From: Mytilus edulis
Lineage: Eukaryota > Mollusca > Bivalvia > Mytilida > Mytilidae
Length of the DNA stretch: 64,000 nt
Assembly (NCBI RefSeq): GCF_963676685.1
Contig: NC_092347.1
Span: 90,832,592 to 90,896,591 of the forward strand
Reading direction: 5' to 3'
This document shows positions 47,366 to 58,029 of the stretch, piece after piece (the stretch's first letter is position 1; each line of letters starts with the position of its first letter). The translations under genes and the position numbers were made by a program. Under the pieces are notes generated by a model. That model had not been told where the DNA came from. It did no database searches and worked only from the letters and a program-made list of their open reading frames with translations.

Positions 47366-47374
47366 AAAGTGTGC

Positions 47375-47447
47375 GCCCCGCCAAATGTTTCTTAAAAAAA
47401 ACTTGTCGCCCCGCTCATAATTTGCATAAAAAAAGTATGTGCCCCGT
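47375..47447 (+). repeat. Right subterminal repeats, three GCCCCG boxes
   Basis: GCCCCG starts at 47375, 47408 and 47441 (33-base spacing) with AAATG..TTAAAAAAAACTT spacers. They have the same plus-strand orientation as the left-end boxes. Confidence 0.75.
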
Positions 47448-47456
47448 CCATGTTTG

Positions 47457-47493
47457 CACCGGCCCCACCCTCAGATAAATATTGCACAGTCCC
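47457..47493 (-). repeat. Right terminal inverted repeat
   Basis: Exact reverse complement of 33511-33547, ending GCACAGTCCC, followed by TTA. Confidence 0.97.
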
Positions 47494-47705
47494 TTATGAT
47501 CTAAAACACTATACAAATGTGTGTAAACAAAGAAAATCAAATTGTCAGGTATATACTATATAGAGAAATCCCACTAAAAGAAAAGACAAGAACACAAAAC
47601 TGACAAATAAAAGAACACGATAACACGTAACGTTGATGATATACAACGTGAGTACTTAGAATCTATACTTGAATGCCACCATGTACCATTTTTGAAGTAA
47701 CAGGT
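47494..47705 (+). repeat. Repeat B, right half
   Basis: Continues repeat B after the transposon. GAACACGATAACACGTAACG and GTGAGTACTTAGAATCTATA match 53325-53375 and 24880-24905. Confidence 0.75.
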
Positions 47706-48800
47706 CACCGCAGTTAATTTATTTTAACTACTTTTATAGAAACTTACAAAGAACAGACTACAGGAAATCTTATCTCCCTTGAAAACCCAACGTAAATGTA
47801 TGCTTCTATAAAAGATGAGGTATAATAGGCATATCTTTTTTTTGCCAATGAAATTAAAACATAATAAAAGTATTAAAACCTGTCAAAGTTATGTTTTATT
47901 GATCGACTAAACAGGTATATATATCCCGGACACTTTTATTGTAAAACTGTCAATTGTAATGTCACTTTAATGTCATAACTATGTCAAAATTGACGTGTTT
48001 GAACTAAAATTGTCATTTAACATGTATCAAAAAACAGGCATTAATATACTTCAAGATCATATTTGACAGAAAGTTATGGGCAAAAATATTACCTTAAGTT
48101 GAAGGATCTTTGAAAAACTCAAACAAATACTACGGTGAAAATCCGGTGTTCAAAATCAGAGAGATGCTTGTACCTTCATAATTGAACCATTGTCCAGAAA
48201 AATTACCCAAAGTCACCTATGGGTATGCAACACATCAGGAAACTTCTGCACTCGGAAACTGGCTTCAGTTCCCCACTAAAAATATATGTACTAGTTAAAT
48301 GGAAATAGACGTCACACCAAACTCTAAAACATACAAATGATCATAAATTAAAAAAAATACATACATACATAATTGATTTACTTGATTACTGTCAGATGTA
48401 ACTGGGAACACCTAGAAGAGCTTGAACGCCTCAAAAATAGTATAAGAAGCCAGAAATTGAAATAAAGATTTAATTCTGTTATTAAAAAAACAAAATCAAG
48501 TTTTATGAATAATCAGGTTAGTATAGAATACATAGTTGCTTTGTTATATTGAAAATTATATGGGAACTCATTCATAGAGGGAACAATAAAAAAATGTCGT
48601 CGGATAAAATATTATTGATTTGAATCTCAGGATTGTGAAAAGGCAATAGGATAAAAAAACATAGTTCTGGAAAAAAATTGTTTACATCGTCAATGTAAGA
48701 AATAACAAACCGCTTTTCACTACCAACAAAACTAAACAATTTGTATTTTCATGCACGCCTTTCAACATAACTAATTGTATCAAAATATACACAATACGTT
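47706..48800. other. No gene seen
   Basis: AT-rich. 48220-48330 has a short unassigned block (CTGGCTTCAGTTCCCCAC). Confidence 0.4.
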
Positions 48801-48807
48801 TACGGTC

Positions 48808-49150
48808 GATGCCTCTGCTGGTGGACTGTTAGTCCCCGAGGGTATCACCAGCCCAGTAGCCAGTACTCCGGTACTGGCATGAAAATACGGATTTTTTTGT
48901 GTTATTAAATTTGCTGTTACAAAATATTAATTTTTTTTTTAAATTAAGGAATGTATCTCCCTCATGCAAAGCTCTGATTCCTTTCACGGATTTGGCTATA
49001 CTTTTTGGAACTTTTGGATTATAGCTATTCATCTTTTATATAAGCTTTGGATTTTACATTTTTTGGCCACGAGCATCATTGAAGAGACATGTATTGTCGA
49101 AATGCGCATCTGGTGCAGAAAAATTGGTACCGTTAATGCTATTACGGTAT
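48808..49150 (+). mobile_element. Monomer-sized copy of a third hammerhead-repeat subfamily
   Basis: Begins with the shared box (GGTCGATGCCTCTGCTGGTG, CCCCGAGGGTATCACCAG). The body has TATCTCCCTCATGCAAAGCT and TTTCACGGATTTGGC. It ends with the hammerhead-like motif at 49071-49117. Total size is close to the 342-366-bp units elsewhere. Confidence 0.6.
49071..49117 (+). ncRNA. Hammerhead-like motif, third type (C3 replaced)
   Basis: GCATCA-TTGAAGA-GACATGTATTGTC-GAAA-TGCGCA-TC-TGGTGC. Stem I pairs over six positions, stem II has GAC/GTC, and stem III pairs over three including the core A-U. The cleavage triplet is ATC. The core C3 is T, so this copy is predicted inactive. Every stem sequence differs from the other two types while the fold is kept. 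Confidence 0.55.
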
Positions 49151-49159
49151 ATACCAAAG

Positions 49160-50430
49160 TTGCAGTGTAGACTGAAAAAAGTAAATATTTGAAAAAAATA
49201 AAACAAAAGATCTGCTATTTATTTTTAAAGGATGTGCATTTTAAGAATTTAAGTATGGATGCAATATTGTTACTCATTCCAAATCATGGATTTTTTGTAG
49301 GTCTGTTCAAATAAGTTTTCAATAATTTAATATGGATTCAATTTAATTGGTGGCACCATATAAAAAATATTGATACATCAACATAAAAACACAGATTAGT
49401 TAGTATTGTATATAGATCGTAAATGAATGTAATATTACGTAAACACAACTGTCTAAATATGTTCTATGTCGGTATCCTGATGTTATCATAACAGTGCTAC
49501 ATAATTTAAACCCCTATTAAATCATATTAGAAACACCTGCACAGTGCTACCATTATGGTTTAAAAGGCATTTATGTAGTCATCAATACTCGCACCTGTTG
49601 TGTTTTTTTTTTTTTATATATTTTATTACTTTGAGTTTCCTTAATACACCATTGAAGCAGTCTTATTTAACGTATATTCAAATACATCTGTCTTCATTTA
49701 AAATTCGTGAAAATAATCTCGGATTATATCGATTGTTGTGATGCTGTCCTTTTGATTTACTGGTTTTGGAGAGGTTATGGCACCAGAAAAACATGTGCTC
49801 CACTCCAAAATTTGTATTTATCTTGCTTATGTCAAGAGCCTGTTATTTATTTGTTGTCGTATGTTGCTGTTAATAATATGTATTTTTGGTTAATTGTTTT
49901 GTACGTTTACGTAATATTGCCATTAGTCTTCTCGTTTGACCTGCTTTACAATTCAGATTTCTGGGCTTTTTATAAGTTGCTATGCAGTGTTGAAGACTGT
50001 ATTGTGATTTATAAGTTAGTTGATTGTCACTTTCTCGATTGTAGAAGCAGACTTAATATCAAGAGCAAATAAATCAAGGCAATAGTTGAATGCCGCTGTT
50101 CAAATGACGCAAATCGATTAATACATATACTACAGATCTAGAAGGAAGATTTAACAAGTAATGCTTTTCAGTGCGTTAACTTAAAAACTATTTTTTTGTT
50201 TTATGAATTAAATATATTATGTGAAAATTTGTGGAAGATTTTTTAAACCCTCGTAAACGTTGTTTTTATATTTATAATTAGCATGTCTTGCACAACAATG
50301 AGGTAAACATTAACAACAATTAAATGCACTAGCTTTGTAATATGTTTACAGATGTAAGGTGAAAAAAAGATATGAATTAAAAAAAAACTAAAAATCATAG
50401 TTACAAGGATTAAATTTTTTACTTGCATTT
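49160..50430. other. No gene seen
   Basis: AT-rich sequence. A 121-codon open frame at 49707-50072 has no recognisable domain or splice context and is probably chance. Confidence 0.4.
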
Positions 50431-50440
50431 GTTTGGATTC

Positions 50441-50494
50441 GAGCGTCACTGATGAGTCTTTTGTAGACGAAACGCGCGTCTCTTGCGTATATAC
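50441..50494 (+). ncRNA. Hammerhead ribozyme-like motif, core intact
   Basis: CTGATGA at 50449-50455, stem II GTC-TTTTGTA-GAC, GAAA at 50469-50472, stem III C-G/G-C with a two-base loop, and GTC at 50478-50480. Stem I is weak because TGGCGT is replaced by TCTTGCGT. Confidence 0.65.
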
Positions 50495-50806
50495 AAAATT
50501 TAGTCCTGGTATCTATGATGAGTTTATTTACTACCACTGGGTCGATGCCAGTGCTGGTGGAGATTTATTTCCCCGAGGGTATCACCAGCCCAGTAGTCAG
50601 TACTTGTGCTGACATGAATTATCATTGATATGGTTATATTTATAAATTTACTGTTCACAAATTTTGAATTTTTGAAATACTAAGGCTTTTCTACCTCAGG
50701 CATAGATAACTTTAGCTGTATTTAGCAAAACCTACAGGAATGTTGGTCCACATTGCTCTTCAAGCTCGTACTTTATTTGGCCTTTTTTTTAAGCTTTTTT
50801 CGATTC

Positions 50807-50856
50807 GAGCGTCATTGATGAGTCTTTTGTAGACGAAACGGACATCTCTTGCGTAT
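50807..50856 (+). ncRNA. Degraded hammerhead motif
   Basis: Core C3 is T (TTGATGA), and the GCGCGTC segment reads GGACATC. Stem II GTC/GAC and GAAA are kept. Confidence 0.55.
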
Positions 50857-50900
50857 ATACAAAATTTAGTCCTGGTATCTATGATGAGTTTATCTGTACG

Positions 50901-51735
50901 TATTTTGTACGCTTATATGGATGTACATCTATAAAGATGATAGTCTTACAGAAATGTATACAAAGCAAGCAATTAATATAATATCAGTATGGATTTTAAG
51001 GCACATTTTTTTTATCCTCAAAGTATAAATCATATATTTAGGAATATTCCATAACTTGCAACAATTCTATATATGTAGAAAATATTTCAGGTATCATGTA
51101 GTTTGAGTAACAAATATATTTTAATTGATGAAAAGAAGATAACTGCTGCATGACAGAATCACACAGTGACTTAGTTTCAGTTAATTCTATAAATTCCATG
51201 GTAATACATGTGAGTATTTCGCTTTATTTGCATACATATCTTTCAGAATAAATGATTCAAGATCATAAAAAGGTAGACCATAAGAGGACGATATTTGTTT
51301 AGGTCTAACATGTGTAATTATTATATCTTGTCGCATTTTGTTTGTTTTTATTGGTTTTGTCCACAACACTTTTGATGTGTTTTCCTAATAATAGATAGAA
51401 TTGGTGTAAGGGAGACAACAAATATAAACTGACATCTATAAAACCAACTACACTTTCACTGAATTTGCTCTTTCGTAGCGGAATTTCTAGAAGGAAATAC
51501 ACCCTAAAAGCTATGTACATTATTTTTTATCATGATATATAGGACAAAATAAAGATTCTAGCATTATTTTTTTAATTTCTACATGTAAGTTATGGTTGCT
51601 CTTTAACTTGAATATTGGTTCGGTGTTCCAACTTTTTTTTATTCTAGAGAATATGGTTGGTCTAATTATACGGCACAAATATTTCAACATCTAATTTTCA
51701 CTATTCTTTGTCAACGGCGCTGAAGTACGTCAATT
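50901..51735. other. No gene seen
   Basis: AT-rich with short chance frames only. Confidence 0.4.
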
Positions 51736-51739
51736 GTTA

Positions 51740-52350
51740 ATTTTTCATTATTCGAAATTCAATAATGAATAATGAAATAGTTCTATATTCACTATTCAGC
51801 GTTTAGTGAAGAATGATGGAACAGTTTATATATCTGTATTTAAGTTGAAAACTTAAAACTGAATAATGGAATGGATATTTTGAATAATGGAATGAACTGC
51901 TGCAGCCCTGCAACCCCTTATAATTGATATACCCTATACGTAATGTGAAAGCTTATCAAAAAAGAAACAAAAGGTACATTGTCAATGTTTTTTTCACAAC
52001 GCCCATGAGAAAAATTACTGAAGACCTAAATATCATAATTACGCGTAAAAATTAAGAAATACCTTTCTTTGAATAACGGAACTTACAGCTGCCATACACG
52101 GTTTTTCTGTAACGTGTGCTTAAAGGTCACATCAGTCCATTTCAATATTTAAAATGTCCATTCCATTATTTTTAATATTCATTCCATTATTTAAAATGTC
52201 CATTCCATTATTTTTAATATCCATTCCATTATTTTTAATATCCATTCCATTATTCAAAATATCCATTCCATTATCAAACTGTTTTTCTTAATTTTGACGC
52301 GTATTTTGGCATTGTTTTTCTTAATTTTGACGCGTATTTTGGCATTTAGA
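51740..52350. repeat. Simple-repeat block: CCATTCCATTATT array and 34-bp duplication
   Basis: 52140-52275 has six TCCATTCCATTATTTTTAAT-type units (~22-23 bp). The complementary motif AATAATGGAATGGATATTTT occurs at 51860-51895. A 34-base segment (TGTTTTTCTTAATTTTGACG, CGTATTTTGGCAT) is directly repeated at 52279-52347. Confidence 0.8.
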
Positions 52351-52539
52351 TCATATGTTATGACATGCATTCAATATAGATGAATTTCCTTTCAGGTGAC
52401 ATAAGCGACTAGCGTAACATGTTTGGAATGCAATTTGGAGTAACGCCTCTTTGTACTAATATATATGAAAACAAAATCATCAAAAGTAAAAAAAAACATA
52501 TTTTTTGTCTCGCGTAAATATTAAAACTATATGTAAAAA

Positions 52540-53420
52540 AGTAAAATCACAAAAATACAATCTCGGAGGAAAATTCAAAACGGAATGTCCCTAACAAATG
52601 GCAAAATCAAATGATAAAACACACCAAACGAATGGACAACAACTGTTATATTCCTGACTTGGTACAGGTATTTTCAAATGTAGAAAATGGCGGATTAAGA
52701 ATGGTTACAGAAGTCATCACTATGTTGCAATCTCAAAACAAACAAACAGTTACAAAAAAACACTAAAAGCATCTATCAAATTTAAAAACACACTTATTAT
52801 TTCGAGTGTTTGGCGTCAGAAAATGCAAACGTCACATGGGAAGAAATTTTGTCGTTCGATGTCTATTCACAAAGATTATAATTTCACATTGGGAATGGTG
52901 GTTTTCAGGGTTATAAAATCAAAAGTTATGTTAAAATTTATTTCAGAAACAGACCGTGAGTAGAAATTATCCAGAAGTTCTTTAGTATTTTTAAGAATCC
53001 ATATATGGTTAATACTGCTACGCGAGTAAAATAATTTTGACGTATGTCGTTCAAAGTATTATCAAATTTATAATAGAACAATAACAAAATGACCTATTAT
53101 TGAACAATAACATAATGACGGGCTCTTTAAAGGTACAGAGTCACGTTGTAAGAATAAAAAAAAACACAAAAAGTCGCATATACAAAACACACCAGCAAAA
53201 ATGAAAGATAATACAAACACATTGACGGGATGTATAAGTACCGAACCACGTCAAATGAATATCATATAAAACAGACCAAACAATAAAAGTAATATTAATA
53301 ATGGAATAAAATCAAATAAAAGAACAATATAACACGTAGTTATGATGACTAACAACGTCAGTACGTAGAATCTATGCATCAAGACAGTAGATTAACGCCT
53401 GTACTTTTTACCATTAATTC
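52540..53420 (+). repeat. Repeat B copies, two parts
   Basis: 52540-52740 (ATGGCAAAATCAAATGATAA, TATTCCTGACTTGGTACAGG) and 53090-53420 (CACATTGACGGGATGTATAA, ACTAACAACGTCAGTACGTA). Confidence 0.7.
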
Positions 53421-53424
53421 TATT

Positions 53425-54860
53425 ACTTTTGGTTTTTCTGTTTAGTTTTTGGTTGGAAATTTCATCAGATATAATATCATTTTTTTTACATACATTCAGG
53501 GTTTTATTAGAGATTTTATATATAATAATTGCAGCACACTAAAATGTAAATCCAAATATTTTTTTTTATAAATGGATGATTATTGCTCTGCCATATGTAT
53601 GAATGATGTAATGGTCTGGTTGGGGTGTTTATATAATAGAGAATAATGGACAAATACTACAGAAAGGACAAAATGTACACAAAAGAATAGAAAAACAAAT
53701 TGGATAAAAATATTAAATAATTGTGTCCTAAATTTTAAGAATAGAGAACAATAAAAAATAAAATTATGAATAGAAAAAACCTTGCTGCTAAAAAACGATT
53801 GATTAGTGTTCTCTTCACGAAACTTCTTCGCAAAAAGTCTATATCGCAGAAAACACAATAGAGAAAACACAGACCTTAGGCAGGTAAACTTGCAATCCAA
53901 ATCAAATAAGATTGAAGTGCAACCCACTTCCAATCAATTTTATTAATAAAGTAAAATTACATTATTTTTTTTAATTTGAAATCTGTAAATGTACAAAGGG
54001 ACCCAATTTAAGTTTGTTTACATAGGAGCAAAAATGGCACAATAATGGTTAAACATTGACAGGTGCCGTATCAGCAGATTGGTGCTCTAAATTCGTCCCC
54101 ATAATTGTATTTTTAAGATTTAAATACAATTACTTGGATATCTGTATTCACAGTAACTTTACAAATTTTCAAATAATGTAGAAGTAACTTAAATGCTATA
54201 CACAAGGTTATTGTACATTTGTAAGAATAATTATTGACTACAACATTACTGCCCAAAAAAGTAGTACGTTCTTATTTTATTGTTGAAATATATACAACTG
54301 GAATGAACTCTTCTACAATATAGATATTGTTAGATGTAGAGTAAGCATACTCATATGCAAAAGACAAAACAGTAAGACATCTAGAGGTCAACACACGGTC
54401 TTCAGTAATAGACAAGTGTCTTTACAATATGTTAATATCTAAAATGGGATCTATTACCAATGTTATTTCATTTGATCGGGCGGAGCTTATGTTTTAATTA
54501 ACATAAGGATAGTCTATTTGAAGATGTATGCGATAAGGTTGATTTCCGTTATAATCAATATTGATTTCTAATCACCTATCAGTGTCACCGACACTTCATT
54601 GATGAAATTATCCCAAAACTCCTGTCTATAGATGGACTGGTCTTAAAAAAAAGCGAACCGGTTAAACCCCGCCCAGTCAAGTGTAATAAATCAAGTAATC
54701 ACGGGTAGTAAGGTCATATCGAAGAAAGTTTAGTGCATTGATTTTGTCATAGTTTGGTTAAGTTCGTCGCGGATAAGTTGTGTTACTTTCCAAAACGATT
54801 GCCTCGATTCTTTTCAAATGAGCAAATAAAAAGCAAATAACATGTTTGAACCTATATTGT
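53425..54860. other. No gene seen
   Basis: AT-rich. The open frame on the minus strand at 53580-53933 has no recognisable protein features. Confidence 0.4.
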
Positions 54861-54898
54861 AAGTCAAAAATATAAAACAACACGTTTAATAATTTATT

Positions 54899-54942
54899 GC
54901 GTCCGAAGCGCTTTTCTGGATGTACCTTCATCAGGAACGCTC
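54899..54942 (-). ncRNA. Hammerhead ribozyme-like motif, unit 1
   Basis: Minus strand: GCGTTC, CTGATGA core, short stem II (AGG..CCA), GAAA core, stem III AAG/CTT, TTC cleavage triplet, GGACGC. Stem I pairs over six positions. Confidence 0.65.
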
Positions 54943-55248
54943 AAAGCCAAACAATTGAAATCCGAAGATGTATAAGTACCGAAAATCGTTGAAGAGCTAT
55001 ATATTAAAAATACCTAAAATAAATAGCCAAATTCATCTAAAGCCAACTTTGCCTGAGGGAGTTGAATCCTTAGTTTCATAATAATTTCAAAATTTATAAA
55101 CGGACAATTTTAGTAAAGTTTGTTTAATCATGTCAGTACCGAAGCACTGACTACTGAGCTGATGATACCCTCGGGGACTGATAGTCCACCAGCAGAGGTA
55201 TCGACCCAGTGATGTAAAAATATAAAACAACACGTTTAATAATTTATT

Positions 55249-55292
55249 GCATCCGAAGCGCTTTTCTGGATGTACCTTCATCAGGAACGCTC
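55249..55292 (-). ncRNA. Hammerhead ribozyme-like motif, unit 2
   Basis: Same as unit 1, but the 3' arm of stem I is GGATGC. The change turns a G-C pair into G-U, so pairing is kept. Confidence 0.65.
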
Positions 55293-55598
55293 AAAGCCAA
55301 ACAATTGAAATCCGAAGATGTATAAGTACCGAAAATTGTTGAAGAGCTTTATGTTAAAAATACCTAAAATAAATAGCCAAATTCATCTAAAGCCAACTTT
55401 GCCTGAGGGAGTTGAAACCTCAGTTTCATAATAATTTCAAAATTTATAAACGGACAATTTTAGTAAAGTTTGTTTAATCATGTCAGTACCGAAGCACTGA
55501 CTACTGAGCTGATGATACCCTCGGGGACTGATAGTTCACCAGCGGAGGAATCGACCCAGTGATGTAAAAATATAAAACAACACGTTTAATAATTTATT

Positions 55599-55642
55599 GC
55601 GTCCGAAGCGCTTTTCTGGATGTACCTTCATCAGGAACGCTC
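55599..55642 (-). ncRNA. Hammerhead ribozyme-like motif, unit 3
   Basis: Identical in core and stems to unit 1. The rest of the unit is truncated beyond 55812. Confidence 0.65.
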
Positions 55643-56069
55643 AAAGCCAAACAATTGAAATCCGAAGATGTATAAGTACCGATAATCGTTGAAGAGCTAT
55701 ATGTTAAAAATACCTAAAATAAATAGCCAAATTCATCTAAAGCCAACTTTGCCTGAGGGAGTCGAAACTTTAGTTTCATAATAATTTCATAATTTATAAA
55801 CGGACAATTTTAAACGATCTAAATTGAAATCGTTATTTTTTAGAAATCAACGCAGGATAACCAAAATATCGAAATTGGTATGGCTTCGTTAAGTAATTGA
55901 CATGGTTCAGTTAAGAGTATTGAAATTCGTCAACGTTTTGATTACATTGGTCATGGTTAAGATCAAAATAAATACATATTTGTTACATCTTATATTGATA
56001 GTTTATTTGCAGCCGATGTTAAAAATTCAAGTAACGCCATTAACTATTTGACTAAAGAGGAAAAAAAGC

Positions 56070-56850
56070 CTTTTGACCAAATTTGGTCGGCGTAAAAGGG
56101 AAATCGTCCATTTGTTTATTTTTGTACCCAGCGTAACGCATTACGTGATCTATGGAAATATCGGACGTTCGTCCTTCCGTCCGTCCGTCCGTCTAGCCTT
56201 TGTACGTCTGGTCTCACGTGTACAATTCTTGACAGATTTTTTTATGAAACTTATATCCTACAATTTTCAGCAATATCTTGCGCTAGTTCGAAATTCAGTG
56301 ACGATCATTTATTTTTAAAAGAGTTAAACCCCTTGGATAAATTAGTTTAAAAAAAATTGAATTGTTGGCACGCTCATATGTTTTGCAAGAATTTTACGAA
56401 ACTCACATCGTAGGTTTATATTAGCAATGCCTTGGATGAGTTTAAAAATAAGTGCCGATCAATCAATTTTAAAAGAGTTATGTCCTTTGGAAATATATTT
56501 ATATGGAAAACTGCATTGTAAGCGTTCTCCTATGTACAATTCATGCCCGAAATTTATGAAACTTAAATCATAGGTTGATATCAGCAATGTTTATGATTGG
56601 TATGAAAATTAGTACCGATCAGTTATTTATCAGCGAATTAAGCTTCTTGGGAATATTAAGTATTTTTTAAATTGTCATATGAGCGCTGTAATGTGTTTTT
56701 TTTTATCATCAATGGACTGAAAGAGTTCAAAAATCAGTATGTGTTCAATTCTAGATATAATTGGATGAATCTTAAATCGAACATTTATATCAGAAATGTA
56801 TTTGACACTTTCGAAAATAAATGCTGATCAAATATTTTTAATGAGTTATG
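56070..56850 (+). repeat. Degenerate ~150-bp tandem repeat with CCGTCCGTCCGTC tract
   Basis: CGTCCTTCCGTCCGTCCGTC at 56168 is followed by recurring blocks TATGAAACTTATATCCTACA (56241), TACGAAACTCACATCGTAGG, TATGAAACTTAAATCATAGG and GATGAATCTTAAATCGAACA, spaced 154, 161 and 207 bases, with interleaved AGTTATGTCC(T/C)T motifs. Confidence 0.65.
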
Positions 56851-57970
56851 TTCCTTAAAAATATAATCATAACCATTATTTCTGAAGCCTTTACTTTTGT
56901 AAAGATATTATGGAAAGTTTAAAAAAAGAACGACATTTCGTTTTGTTATTGCCCTTGTACCTTAGAAAAATAAGTTATGTCCATCCGGGAGGAAATAAGA
57001 ACTCTGTTATTTTTTTCTTTTTGGTGTGTTCCTAACTCACATATAAATAAAATATATATAACCACTGATTTTATTAATTGGCATTCGATATATAAAATTA
57101 CAATATCAGAAAGCGTTGATTTTGTTTCACCTTGACTCTTTTTCTTCATATGTCCATGTTGCCGGGATACTTATCGTGAGAAAAGTAACCCTACTATAAA
57201 ATTAAACAAACGCTATCGAGAGGACACCATGTATAGTCTTCAATCCTCCACGGAACAAAATGTTAACACGGACTACGGTTTAAATTAAAAACTTATTTAT
57301 TTCGTGAAATCAATATGAAAATAAATATTGTTTAACAGTATTTTAAAAGTTGTACATGTTTATATTGACACTTCCATCATTCACGACAGGAATCACAAAA
57401 CTGAAGCATGTCGAACATGAACTAAACCATGACACCAATAAACCAAACTATGACACCAAATTTTCTGTAATTTCAAATTGTGTGCAAATGTAGGTCTTTT
57501 TTTCAATAATTTAAACCCTAACGAAATATGTAATGTAACAGACAGTAAAGAAATTACTGTACTTAATGCGTTAGAAACGAACAACAACTTATAAATTATG
57601 ACATACGCAATCATTATTCTGTGTCAAATTATAACTATATGATTAAAACTTTAATGTGCTAACATATTAGACATAAACAAAGATACTTCCCAGCTTGAAT
57701 TTGTATTCAGAGGTTCCTTAATCCAAAAATCCGAATGTTTATATTGTGTCGTTGTTTGTCTATAAAAAAAACTCTTAACACAACCATGTCCAACTTAACC
57801 AAACTATGACAAAATCACTAGACTAAACATTCCTCGATATGACGACCTTACTACCCATGGTAATACAAGCATTGACAAATTTAAGCATTGAGTACTCCAT
57901 CCATTAAATATACTACGTTCATATTAATTATAAATTATTATTTTATTATTTTAAGAAAATAGCACTTTAT
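56851..57970. other. No gene seen
   Basis: AT-rich. No exon-like segment recognised. Confidence 0.4.
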
Positions 57971-57977
57971 ACATTTA

Positions 57978-58022
57978 GTGTGTTCGAAGCCCTTTTTGGA
58001 TTCGCCTTAACCAGGAACGCAC
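57978..58022 (-). ncRNA. Decayed relative of the 350-bp-type hammerhead
   Basis: The minus strand reads GCGTTC-CTGGTTA-AGG..TCC-AAAAAGGGCTTC-GAACAC. Stem I and TTC are still visible, but the CTGATGA and GAAA cores are lost. Confidence 0.4.
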
Positions 58023-58029
58023 AATTCCA

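Larger units (their letters stand above)
33511..47493. mobile_element. 13,983-bp TIR DNA transposon with two divergent genes
   Basis: The ends are 37-bp perfect inverted repeats (33511-33547 and 47457-47493) beginning GGGACTGTGCAATATTTATC. TTA at 33508-33510 and 47494-47496 is the target duplication, confirmed by uninterrupted relatives of the host repeat. Inside are a multi-exon transposase on the minus strand (34258-41352), a divergent zinc-cluster gene on the plus strand (43976-46068), and subterminal CCCCGC repeats. A 3-bp TWA-type duplication is used by PIF/Harbinger and some other superfamilies, but the transposase does not look like a Harbinger protein to me, so I leave the superfamily open. 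Both genes carry one nonsense codon, so this copy is probably non-autonomous now, though otherwise well preserved. Confidence 0.93.
50441..50900 (+). mobile_element. Retrozyme-like unit bounded by two hammerhead motifs (366-bp period)
   Basis: Motifs begin at 50441 and 50807. The predicted cleavage points (after 50480 and 50846) bound a 366-base monomer. Both are followed by CTCTTGCGTATATACAAAAT, TTAGTCCTGGTATCTATGAT and GAGTTTAT. The body carries the CCCCGAGGGTATCACCAG box, TTTCTACCTCAGGCATAGAT and CTCGTACTTTATTTGGCC. The tandem order (ribozyme, tail, body, ribozyme, tail) is what integration of a more-than-unit-length circular or multimeric RNA copy would leave. Confidence 0.72.
54866..55812 (-). 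mobile_element. Tandem 350-bp retrozyme-like array, 2.7 units, three hammerhead motifs
   Basis: Units start at 54866, 55216 and 55566 (AAAAATATAAAACAACACGT), an exact 350-base period. The third unit stops at about 55812 after ACGGACAATTTTA. Each carries a hammerhead motif on the minus strand, then GAAATCCGAAGATGTATAAG, GCCAACTTTGCCTGAGGGAG, ATCATGTCAGTACCGAAGCA and CCCTCGGGGACTGATAG. Predicted cleavage yields two complete 350-base monomers (54905-55254 and 55255-55604). Units differ by a few substitutions. Confidence 0.82.

Noticed and set aside
33511..47493. Assignment to PIF/Harbinger from the TTA duplication and two-gene plan
   Set aside because: The transposase is ~1170 codons with EDKAYVRPG, TDAGPG and NEAERTN motifs and a SAP-like end, unlike the short HARBI1-type protein, and the partner lacks a Myb domain. 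Left unassigned.
49707..50072. 121-codon plus-strand open frame rich in Leu/Tyr/Cys
   Set aside because: No recognisable domain, no splice or promoter context, AT-rich composition. Probably chance.
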